Assembly (NCBI GenBank): GCA_030248135.1
Contig: JASANC010000896.1
Coordinates: forward strand, 1-64,000
Reading direction: 5' to 3'
Source of the DNA: Theristus sp. LFF4_11
Taxonomy: Eukaryota; Nematoda; Chromadorea; Monhysterida; Xyalidae
Length of the DNA: 64,000 nucleotides
Below are positions 45,652 to 56,192 of the stretch, piece after piece. The position numbers and the translations under genes are program-made. Below the pieces are notes generated by a model. It was not told where the DNA came from. It searched no databases and saw only the letters and a program-made list of their open reading frames with translations. Numbering within the stretch: the first letter of the stretch is position 1; each line of letters opens with the position of its first letter.

Positions 45652-48256
45652 TCAAAACAGTATCACAGCACAACCAACGACGTAGACAACAAAGAGCACA
45701 CCCATGAGCAGCTTATGTAGCGCTTTCCAGCAAGTCGCCCAATCATGCGCATACTTCAAGTTCGTATTAATATTATTGTTGATGTTGTTCTGCTGCTGTT
45801 CATTTTTCTTGTTTTGCAACTCCGCACAGTCATAATAATCATACTCATCGTCGTCGCACGACTCTCCAGCGCAGCAGAAGCACACGAATTTATTCAACAG
45901 GTTCGCCACTGATGCCACTCGATTCGGCGGGGGCAGCGAACGACGCCGCCGACAGAGTGTGTCAATAAAAAGCGTAAACAACACACTGAACAGGTTGACG
46001 CAGATCGTGAACTCGTAGAACTTGACTGAAATTATTGCAAAAAGTTGCAGCTTTACATGGTCAAAAGCGGCATTCATGAACCAGTATTTAATGACGCGTA
46101 GCTGTGTTGAAACATAGCTACTCGGTCACTAAATACGGTTTCATGAATGCACCTAAAGTTTTTCAACTCCTCCAACTTAACAACGAACTCAACCAACATA
46201 TGTTCGGGGTTCCACTAATGTCCATCGAAATTGGCCCCGGCGCACTGGCTATTAGAAACGACAAACACATGAAGCCAATGGCCAATGTGAACAGTTTCGC
46301 GTTGATTTGCCGTCGAAATGGACCGAACAACGGCGAAGAGAGTAGGAGCACCGCTACGATGAACATGGGCAACTGTAACTGCAGTCGGAGACCGGGCACG
46401 TCGCGTTGCCATTCGCCGCAGAACTCAAACCGAGCGAAGCCTTCCTGGTCACGCATGATGTTGCCCTGTATCAGTGCGTGTTTCGATTTGATTCAAGATT
46501 ACGAAGGTACAAGCAAACAACAGTATTGTTGAATGCTAGCGCAACACGCATTTTACCTCAAAACCATGCATTTTCCAACCGCGAGTGGTCTGTTTCGCGG
46601 CGGTTGTGAAATCTTTGGCGAGTTGCATCTGTACAATGTCCTTCCACGGATCAGACGGCTCCACCGAGAAACAGCACCTGCACAAAACGACATCACTTTT
46701 TTATATTTACTTGCTGTGTTGCAAACATTAAAAAAAAATACAATGGTCATGCTAACATCTACCAATCAGTGAAACAACAAACTATCAAATCGACGTGCCT
46801 GTATCGTGTATCCGGAAATGAGCGGTCATCAACTTCGCACTCCGCTGACGATCTGACCGCCATCAGTGCAGTCACGTTGCCGGGGCTGCGTATCTTGATG
46901 CGCTGATACGAGGTCTCCATATGCTTGAAGCCGTTGTAAATTGGAGAGCTCAAACGTGCAATGAAATGATGTTGAATTTTCAGTTTCATGCATTTTTTTA
47001 CAACATAGCTGTTTGTCACAACGGAACAGAGTGGTGAAACAGAACTAACTTTTTCGACACCCCCATCATCGGCGTCCAAATGTGTCCCTGTGTGAGCACG
47101 CCAATTTCGTCCACCTGCCAGCGCGCTTTATTCCATTTCAGTCGTGGATCGTACCACGCCTAAACACAAAGTTAGACATGCCTAACAAGACAACAATCAT
47201 GCGCCGCAAATGTGCCAGCCGTCTGGCGAATGTCCCCAACTGACCGTCTCAATGTATCCGGCGATCGTCATCTCATCTGCGTAGTTGCGCTGCAATGCGA
47301 CACGAGTTGCATTCATAAACATAGAGTGTAGTTCAGGCGGTGACAATAAAGGCGAGACAATTGAATTGTGCCAGAGTGTAATTTCGGCGTTCAACAATAA
47401 AGGCGAGACAATTGAATCTTTAAAAAGTAAATTGTGCCCGACTTACGACAGTCGGAACCAGCCAGAAGTTCTCCATGACCAAGTTCCGGAACGTGACATT
47501 CACGATGACGTGCGGTTCGGTATTCGCGTCAGCCGGCATTTCCATCGGTGGCAGTTCGGCAATCGCGTTGCCCGTCTGCGAGATGCTCGCGAACTCATGA
47601 TTGATCGTCATGCGCATCTCCTCGAAGATGCAGTTCTCGAGCAGTTGATATCGGTGCGTTTGCATCTCTTCCACGACTGAACAAAGAAAATTGAACATGA
47701 TAAAATAAAGTCAAAAACGTTGTGGAGTCGGCGGTGTTTACAGTCTAACTCAATCACATATCCAACTAGCTGATGATTGGTTGGTGATCACGTGATGCGC
47801 GCATTCTGTGCATGAATCGCTGTGGAGGCGGAGTTGGGTTTGCACAGAATGCATGCATCACGTGATCACCAACCAATCAGCTAGTTGGATATGTTGTTCA
47901 GTTAGACATGACAGCACATGGAAGCATACAGTATGGCCGAATAAATAAGGCAGTCCATCAAGGCGAGATCAGTCGCAGACTATGAGTTGTCTTTTTCAAA
48001 AAATGCCAACATAATTCCCAATCATGTGTGCAAAGGAGAAACAATGAACAGAATGGCACGGAGAATGATCATACAATGTCGTACCTGTTTTGTTTTTCTG
48101 CGCCTTCACGCACGGACTGTATTGGAATGCCTTGGGTCGTTCGACGAAGCCCGGCGGTAGCGGCATCAGATGCCTTGGCGGCGCGCGCAATACGCTGGTT
48201 GCCGTCGCGCACACGATCGGCCAAAACGCGCCCAAAGTCACATGCAATACGCGCAT
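45652..48256 (-). CDS. Divergent Cys-loop ligand-gated ion channel subunit
   Basis: Pentameric ligand-gated channel subunit (nicotinic/GABA-receptor superfamily), plasma membrane. Eight exons join in phase: 48256-48085, 47676-47447, 47289-47245, 47159-47050, 46948-46799, 46677-46557, 46465-46198, 46025-45652; 489 residues. The N-terminus is signal-like (MRVLHVTLGAFWPIVCAT). The extracellular domain shows AWYDPRLKWNKARW and GHIWTPMMGV, then the Cys-loop CEVDDRSFPDTRYRC, with 13 residues between the cysteines as in the family, provided intron 5 uses a GC donor. Four membrane segments: LPMFIVAVLLLSSPLFG, INAKLFTLAIGFMCLSFLI, KFYEFTICVNLFSVLFTLFI and LLMGVLFVVYVVGCAVIL, with an acidic, Asn/Gln-rich loop between the last two. 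Neither the cationic GEK nor the anionic PAR signature precedes the second segment, so ion selectivity cannot be assigned; the ligand is unknown. Confidence 0.85.
46064..46155. mobile_element. MITE-A copy 6
   Basis: AAGCGGCATTCATGAACCAG to CGGTTTCATGAATGC around TAGCTGTGTTGAAACATAGCTA; TTAA not preserved. In the channel-gene intron 46026-46197. Confidence 0.88.
47739..47912. mobile_element. MITE-B copy 6 (subfamily B2)
   Basis: TACAGTCTAACTCAATCACA to CAGTTAGACATGACA, inner TTGGTGATCACGTGATGCGC arms. Intronic in the channel gene. Confidence 0.88.
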
Positions 48257-50758
48257 TGTGACGTGGTGCTTTTTTTGTTAAACTGAAATTTATTTGAATC
48301 TTGTTAAAATCACCAGGTTTCACGAATGATGTTTACCGCACGAACATGACGTTTGATTGAACAGACAAGCACACGTGACAACATGCATGCGTTTTTTTCA
48401 TAAATTTTTGGTCAGCAATCAAAATGCTTTATTGCCTAACCGGACATTGTGATGAAAGCAGACTTTAGTTGACAACAAACAACAGCGAGGCGCGTCACAC
48501 TCGCAGGTAATGTGCAGTACTGTTGGGCGAAGTTAGTAATTGCGATGACACTCAGAGTGGTAACGTAAAATTTTGTGATGCGTCAATCAACAAGCATAAC
48601 ATGTGTGTGCGTATGTGTAAAAATGAAATCTGAGATCAAAACAATGGTTTCCGAACTACATGCTGTTCATACAGTTTTATCGGAGTTTCCTGCTTTTTCG
48701 CGGAATAAAATCGATGGATGAATGAAAGGCGCCCAGAAACCGTTCCACGGCGGTTTTGAGCGCAATGTTGAACCCCGGTCGGGTCCCACCATTTCTTGAG
48801 TCCATCACTGTTTTTTGTCAGCACCCGTGGTTGTTGTTGACAAATCGAGAGTGTGTGAGGTTTTATTTCGGATTAGAGAACGAGTGCACAAAAAAACACA
48901 AGTTGTCCGTGCCGTGTGCTACGTTTGTGTCTGAGCGCACACGGTCATATCCGTGCGGTACACAGGTGAGGCCACCCGCTGGCACGAGCGTGCAAGATGC
49001 ATTGCGCAAACACAACGCGCAAAAAATAGAGAAGGCACTGTGCCTTTCTTATGAACTCAAGTGTACGCGTGCGATGTCTTGATTGTACCTGCGTTGTACG
49101 GACGCACGGCATTGCAACAACAAAAGAAGAAAACACACACACATCATGTGTACACCGCCGCTGTTGACTCGCGCGCACAAATATTTGCGCCGAAAATAAA
49201 CTGTTTTCTTTAAAAAAACTAATGTTTTTTGCATTTATCACGGTGAGAGACGTCCGATTTTTTTAGGTTCGATGCGCGTGGCGGCGCTGACGTTCAGAGG
49301 GAAAGATTTATTCATAACAAATTGGATTACCAGGATTATTACACGATGAATAGTTGTGCCCATTACAAAGTTAAAAGGTTAACAGAATGTACGTGGGGAC
49401 GTGTGATATAATTTTTATTCTGAAAAAAATAAATTAATTTGTTAAAAAAACTTTAGTTCATCCCCTATAGAAGGTTTTTTCTTTCTTGAGTAAAAACATT
49501 TTACTCATCAAAACGAACCAAGGATGAACGATACTTTTCAAGAAAAATCTGGTTTTAAAAGGTCGTTATCGCTCGCTACACGGGCCGTTCTATGGCCTTG
49601 GCGCAAATTCAAGGGCTCCTATACAGACAACACAACCGAGAAGACACGTTTAAAAATATTATTTCTGAACGTTGCAAAATTCGATGATTTTGAGTTCAAG
49701 ATCGAACGAATGCACAAGTGCATGTGTATGCAGCAAATCGTTTTAATACTAAAAATTGCGCAGGACTGCGAATTCATTGCAAATGCTGCTGATTCCTCAG
49801 AATGGTGTGGCCTTTTTTATTGACTGCTGATTTTTATTTTCACTAAAATTCTGAAGCTGTAGACATGTTTAAAAAACCATTTGTTTTGCACAGTTTCAAC
49901 AACCCGAACATTGTAGTCTGAAAAAAAACGAAACTGCAGAAACAAAAACAGGCGACCCGTAATTTAGATCTCCAAACGTCAAAAAGCAGTAAAACCTCAT
50001 GTGCTAGGCGAATGAATAAACCCAGTTTATGCGTCGCGTCGATCGGTGGGATTTTTATTATTTCTTGTTAAAAAACAACATAAGTTGTGGTTTCGTGCAT
50101 GCTGTGAATGCAAAATCGAATTCACAGAGGAAGATTGCAGAGCTGCCATGAATGCAAGTGCACGCACAATGTATGTATCCGGCAACCGAGCGTTCTCGTG
50201 TATGCATGTCGATGTGTGACTTTGAGTTTGCTCATGTGCAAATGTAATTTTGAAAAAAAAACCGCGCGTTGTGACCAAATTCACGGGAAAACAGGTCAAT
50301 CTGACGCTTCGACTGTGTAACACAGAGTAGAATAAAATGCAATACGCGATAAAAGTTTATTTGCTGAAAAGCATGAATTTATTTCAGGTTTATTGCTGGG
50401 TACAGTTGTTTTTTCGTACACGTGCAAACAAGATTATCTAAAAATGCGGAGGACGCATATAAAAGGAGGAATATGGCTTTGTGTAAGCAGTGAGAAACTT
50501 TTTTGCTTCACAACTATTTTCAAGTTTCTGATGTGGCACACGGATACAAGTACATAAGAGTTATATTTTTGCGCCGCGTTTGTTTTAATGAAAAACCTAA
50601 AAACCTTCAAAGCGTTTTTCACTTGTCCTCTTCAGCTTAGTGTGAAATCACAGCATGTGCGAAATTCTGCAAACCTGTGCAGAAACAAAAAATTAGAGAC
50701 TTCAAAGCGTTGCTGCAGATAAGCTTTATTGTTGATGACGTACGCACAGCTATGTAGG

Positions 50759-50993
50759 TACTGTGGATTTATTCAAACGTGTCCGGACTAAAATGACGTC
50801 ATTTGGTTTAAAAACGCCCGTTTGTCAAAGTACAGGCACTAAAATTTCAGTTTGGTGTGACCGATTCGACATTCACCATTTGTTTACGGAAAGAAATCGG
50901 CTAAACGGAAAGTCTGGTTTGCAGTGAACGGGAAGCGCATGTTTGGCGGCACATGACGTCATTTCAGTGGGACACGTTTAAAAAATAGGTCAT
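50759..50993. mobile_element. MITE-C copy 5
   Basis: ACTGTGGATTTATTCAAACG to GACACGTTTAAAAAATAGGT, the most complete copy. Inside the inverted-repeat unit. Confidence 0.9.
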
Positions 50994-51044
50994 ACATACC
51001 CGTGACAAAAAGGTGTTGTCTTCCGTTAATTTTCACTTTCCTCC

Positions 51045-51215
51045 CCAATTCCAAAAAACCCGAAGGTACCAAAGTCCTGTGGATTGTTGTATGTACATAG
51101 GAGGAGTGTGGATATTGGCTGAACCGTCCGTTCCGTGAGCCATTGCGTTCGCCACAAGAAGGGGACATTGCCTTCGCCACAAGAAGGGGACAGTGTCTTC
51201 GCCAATGCCTCTGCG
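51045..51215 (-). repeat. SINE-family tail fragment
   Basis: CCAAAAAACCCGAAGGTACC and GAACCGTCCGTTCCGTGAGC match the inverted 61.3 kb SINE. A GCCTTCGCCACAAGAAGGGG unit is repeated three times in tandem. Confidence 0.6.
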
Positions 51216-51989
51216 CAACGCTTTGTCCTTGGCAAAGCAGTGTCAGTGATCGAAGATGTTGTCTTTAATTTGGCAGCTTTATGTTACTATTTGCTCGAAA
51301 TTCATCGAATGTAGAAATTTCGTTTGTCGAAAAAGTAAGAGGGCTACCATGTGCAACCGAAATAATGAATAAACGGCGCAAAAATATGGCTCTTATGTAC
51401 TTGTATCCGTGTGCCACATCAGAAACTTGAAAATAGTTGTGAAGCAAAAAAGTTTCTCACTGCTTACACAAAGCCATATTCCTCCTTTTATATGCGTCCT
51501 CCGCATTTTTAGATAATATTCTGACTTTTACATAAGTCCCAAAATCGGACAAAATTCAGAATGCGTTGGGCATCCGTTCTTCCGAACTTCCCATTCGGCT
51601 TACAGCGATTACACTGATTTCATTTTTCGTTTTGGAGAGATGTCGCCCGTCAGGTTCCACGGCTGATTTACCCGAAATTGTCACGATTCAGTATCTAAAA
51701 CTGTGCTTCCTTAAGAAATGTAACCCAAAAATCCCTGATCAGCGCATTGAATTACCCTGGACTCCACAGATCTCCTGTTTTTTTGTTTTTGGACCGATCT
51801 CGCCAAGTTTCCACGGCTGATTCGCCCGAATCGTCACGACTTTGGTCATTTGGTTGCCGTTTTTCTAATTTTGTTTGTTTCAACTAATTATGTGCTTGAA
51901 TTTGAGGGTTGCTACGCATTGTATTCGTCCTGTTGGTGTAGGCCAGGGGTTTTAACCCACTGTGTCTGAAAGGGTCGGGGTAAAATTTA

Positions 51990-54900
51990 ACTAAATTTTT
52001 AAAATCTACGGATGAAATTATTCCGGGAAACATTTTTGTTCGACTGCGAAAGTGCCGAAGGTGAAATTTGAAAAGGCGAACACTTGAAACCATGTCAAAG
52101 TCTATGAACTTTTAAAAATGCCCAATTTTTTGACCCAAAAGAGGGCGGGGGTAAAAAAGTAACCGGTTTTTCAAAATCTACAGCTGCAATTACCCCAGGA
52201 AACTTTTTTGTTCGGTTATGATACAACTTTAGACAAAAAATGCCCAATTTTTTACCCAAAAAGGGCCGGGGCAAAAAAGTAATCAGATTTTTAAAATCTA
52301 CAGCTGCACTTACCCCAGGAAACTTTTTTGTTCGGTTATGAAACAATTTCAGACAAAAATTGAAAGGGCGACACTTGAAATCAGGTCAGAACCTCCAAAA
52401 TTTTGAAAATGCCCAATTTTTTGCCCAAAAAATGGTCGGGGCAAAAAAAATTGGATTTTCGAAATCTACGGATGAAATTACCACAGGAAACTTTTTGTTC
52501 GGGTATAAAACAACTTTAGACAAAATTTGCCCAATTTTTAACTCAAAAAAGGTTGGGTCAAAAAAGTAACCGGATTTTCAAAATCTACGGCTGAAATTAC
52601 CCCAGGAAACTTTTTTTGTTCGGTTATGAAACAATTTCAGACAAAAATTGAAAGGGCGACATTTTAAACCAGGTTAAAACCTCCAAACTTTTGAAAATGC
52701 CCAATTTTTGCCCAAAAATGGTCGGGGCAAAAAAGTAATTGGATTTTTAAAATCTACGGATGAAATTACCCCAGGAAACTATTTAGTTCGGTTATAAAAC
52801 AATTTTAGACAAAAATTGCCCAATTTTTGACCCAAAAACGGCCTGGGCAAAAAGTAACCAATTTTTTTTCAAAATCTACAGCTGCAATTACCCCAGGAAA
52901 CTTTTTTGTTCGGTTATGAAACAATTTCAGACAAAAATTGAAAGGGCGACATTTGAAACCAGGTCAAAATCTCCGAACTTTTGAAAACTCCAATTTTTTG
53001 CCCAAAAAATGGTCGGGGCAAAAAAGTAATTGGATTTTCTAAATCTACGGATAAAATTACCCCAGGAAACTTTTTTGTTCAGTTATGACACAACTTTAGA
53101 CAAAAATTGCCCAATTTTTGACCCAAAAAGGGCCGGGGCAAAAGTAACAAGATTTTTAAAATCTACAGCTGCACTTACCTCAGGAAACTTTTTTGTTCGG
53201 TTATAAAACAATTTCAGACAAAAATTGAAAGGGCGACATTTGAAACCAGGTCAAAATCTCCGAACTTTTGAAAACTCCAATTTTTTGCCCAAAAAATGGT
53301 CGGGGCAAAAAAGTAATTGGATTTTTTAAATCTACGGATAAAATTACCCCAGGAAACTATTTTGTTCGGTTGTGAAACAACTTTAGACAAAAATTGCCCA
53401 ATTTTTGACCCAAAAAAGGCAGGGGCAAAAAGTAACCAATTTTTCAAAATCTACAGCTGCAATTACCCCAGGAAACTATTTTGTTCGGTTATGAAACAAC
53501 TTTAGACAAAAAATGCCCAATTTTTAACCCAAAAAGGGCCGGGGCAAAAAAGTAACAAGATTTTTAAAATCTACAGCTGCACTTACCTCAGGAAACTTTT
53601 TTGTTCGGTTATAAAACAATTTCAGACAAAAATTGAAAGGGCGACATTTGAAACCAGGTCAAACCTCAGAACTTTTGAAAATGCCCAATTTTTGCCCAAA
53701 AAATGGTCGGGGCAAAAAAGTAATTGGATTTTTAAAATCTACGGATGAAATTACCCCAGGAAACTATTTTGTTCGGTTATGAAACAACTTTAAACAAAAA
53801 TTGCCCAATTTTTGACCCAAAAAGGGCCGGGGCAAAAAAGTAACCAGATTTTCAAAAACTACAACTGCAATTACCCCAGGAAACTTTTTTGTTCGGTTAT
53901 GAAACAATTTCAGACAAAAATTGATAGGGCGACATTTGAAACCATGTCAAAACCTCCGAACTTTTGAAAACTTCAATTTTTTGCCCAAAAAATGGTCGGG
54001 GCAAAAAAGTAATTGGATTTTTTAAATCTACGGATGAAATAACCCCAGGAAACTATTTTGTTCGGTTATGAAACAACTTTAGACAAAAATTGCCCAATTT
54101 TTAACCCAAAAAGGGGCCGGGGCAAAAAAGTAACCAGATTTTCAAAATCTACAGCTGCAATTACCCCAGGAAACTTTTTTGTTTGGTTATGAAACAATTT
54201 CAGACAAAAATTGAAAGGGCGACGTTTGAAACCAGGTCAAAACCTCCGAACTTTTGAAAATGCCCAATTTTTTGCCCAAAAAATAGTCGGGGCAAAAAAG
54301 TAATTGGATTTTTAAAATCTACGGATGAAATTACCCCAGGAAACTATTTAGTTCGGTTATAAAACAATTTTAAACAAAAATTGCCCAATTTTTGACCCAA
54401 AAACGGCCTGGGCAAAAAGTAACCAATTTTTTTCAAAATCTACAGCTGCAATTACCCCAGGAAACTTTTTTGTTCGGTTATGAAACAATTTCAGACAAAA
54501 ATTGAAAGGGCGACATTTGAAACCAGGTCAAAATCTCCAAACTTTTGAAAACTCCAATTTTTTGCCCAAAAAATGGTCGGGGCAAAAAAGTAATTGGATT
54601 TTTTAAATCTACGGATAAAATTACCCCAGGAAACTTTTTTGTTCAGTTATGACACAACTTTAGACAAAAATTGCCCAATTTTTGACCCAAAAAGGGCCGG
54701 GGCAAAAGTAACAAGATTTTTAAAATCTACAGCTGCACTTACCTCAGGAAACTTTTTTGTTCGGTTATAAAACAATTTCAGACAAAAATTGAAAGGGCGA
54801 CATTTGAAACCAGGTCAAAATCTCCGAACTTTTGAAAACTCCAATTTTTTGCCCAAAAAATGGTCGGGGCAAAAAAGTAATTGGATTTTTTAAATCTACG

Positions 54901-55560
54901 GATAAAATTACCCCAGGAAACTATTTTGTTCGGTTGTGAAACAACTTTAGACAAAATCTGCCCAATTTTTGACCCAAAAAAGGCAGGGGCAAAAAGTAAC
55001 CAATTTTTTAAAATCTACAGCTGCAATTACTCCAGGAAACTATTTTGTTCGGTTATAAAACAACTTTAGACAAAAAATGCCCAATTTTTAACCCAAAAAG
55101 GGCCGGGGCAAAAAAGTAACAAGATTTTTAAAATCTACAGCTGCACTTACCTCAGGAAACTTTTTTGTTCGGTTATAAAACAATTTCAGACAAAAATTGA
55201 AAGGGCGACATTTGAAACCAGGTCAAAACCTCCGAACTTTTGAAAGTGCCCAATTTTTTGCCCAAAAAATAGTCGGGGCAAAAAAGTAATTAGATTTTCA
55301 AAATCTACGGATGAAATTACCCTAGGAAACTATTTTGTTCGGTTATGAAACAATTTTAGACAAAAATTGAAAGGGCGAACACTTAAAACCAGGTGAAAAC
55401 CTTGCGAACTTTTAAAAATACCCAATTTTTTACCCAAAAACAGGGTCTGGGTAAAAAATTAACCCAATTTGCAAAATCTCCGGATGGAATTACCCCAGGA
55501 AACATTTTTGTTCACCTGTCAAAATGTTGCAGGTAAAAATTGAAAGGGCGAACACATATT
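51990..55560. repeat. Satellite with about 288-bp units and 1.56-kb higher-order repeat
   Basis: Tandem array of a core TCTACRGMTGMAATTACCCC/AGGAAACT/TTGTTCGGTTATGAAAC. Alternate subunits of about 120 and 170 bp make a unit of about 288 bp. The start of TGAAAGGGCGAC occurs at 52361, 52649, 52939, 53226, 53634, 53922, 54212, 54503, 54790 and 55199. Intervals of about 288 are broken by 408 twice; positions 1564 bp apart are nearly identical. No coding potential. Confidence 0.96.
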
Positions 55561-56042
55561 GATTACATAGCTGAAAAAAAAGGAGACAGAAGAATAAGTA
55601 ACCAACTTTTCAGAATAGGTAATTCGCGTCTAGAACGTACGTAAAGAAGTCTGGCGAAAATTTTTCTTCGGCACAGTTTGCAACTTTGGCAGGTCTCTAC
55701 GTGTGCACAGTATCAAGTTTGCAGCACGTATATTAGTTGCTGCAGGACAGCGACTAAATTTTGAAAACGCGCGCAGGTCCATATTCAGCCATATAATGCG
55801 TGATGCGCTGTCCGCTCGCTTCGCTCGCTCGCGCATCCGCATGATTGCCTTGCTTTTTATGGTACCATCATGACCATTTTTTGTGTGGGTGCAAAGGCAT
55901 TATTTCGCAAGTTAGAAAAACGCTAATATCACATTGGGACGCTTGTACACTCAACAAATTTGTAGAAACAAGCATTTTCCATGCACGATATGACTGCCGT
56001 GTAGCACTGCTTTGGCGAGCTCAACATAGTGGAAAATGCCAT

Positions 56043-56134
56043 AAGCGGCATTCATGAAGCAGTATTTAGTGACGCGTACAGCTTTTGTAACACATAGCTA
56101 CGCGGTCACTAAATACTGCTTCATGAATGCACCT
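56043..56134. mobile_element. MITE-A copy 7
   Basis: TAAGCGGCATTCATGAAGCA to ACTGCTTCATGAATGC. It lies 60 bp upstream of the first recognised receptor exon. Confidence 0.88.
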
Positions 56135-56192
56135 ACACTTGTTTGGTTGAACAGACGTTCTCACTGCAGAACACACGATGGATTTTTTTCAG

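Larger units (their letters stand above)
50434..51516. repeat. Large inverted repeat with 140-bp arms
   Basis: Left arm about 50434-50576 (ATTATCTAAAAATGCGGAGG, GTAAGCAGTGAGAAACTTTT) returns inverted at about 51374-51516. The 800 bp between holds MITE-C copy 5 and a SINE fragment. It could be a 1.08 kb non-autonomous DNA transposon with long terminal inverted repeats, or an inverted duplication. Confidence 0.85.
48257..56192. other. Gene-poor block with inverted repeat and satellite
   Basis: About 8 kb without a supported exon. 48.3-50.4 kb is AT-rich unique-looking sequence; a 99-residue frame at 49524-49823 has no recognisable domain. Then follow a large inverted repeat (50.43-51.52 kb), a satellite (51.99-55.56 kb) and MITE-A copy 7. 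The missing 5' half of the receptor-globin gene should lie here but I could not find it. Confidence 0.5.

Noticed and set aside
53317..53505. Small protein encoded in the satellite, also at 54881-55069
   Set aside because: Identical frames arise from the 1564-bp duplication; no start context, domain or codon bias.
51990..55560. CRISPR-like array
   Set aside because: Repeats are contiguous, 120-290 bp, without unique spacers, in a eukaryotic genome; it is a satellite.
55630..55845. Open frames on both strands upstream of the receptor-globin gene as the missing helices 1-3
   Set aside because: Both frames are charged or lack membrane segments; nothing resembles the N or D residues of helices 1 and 2.
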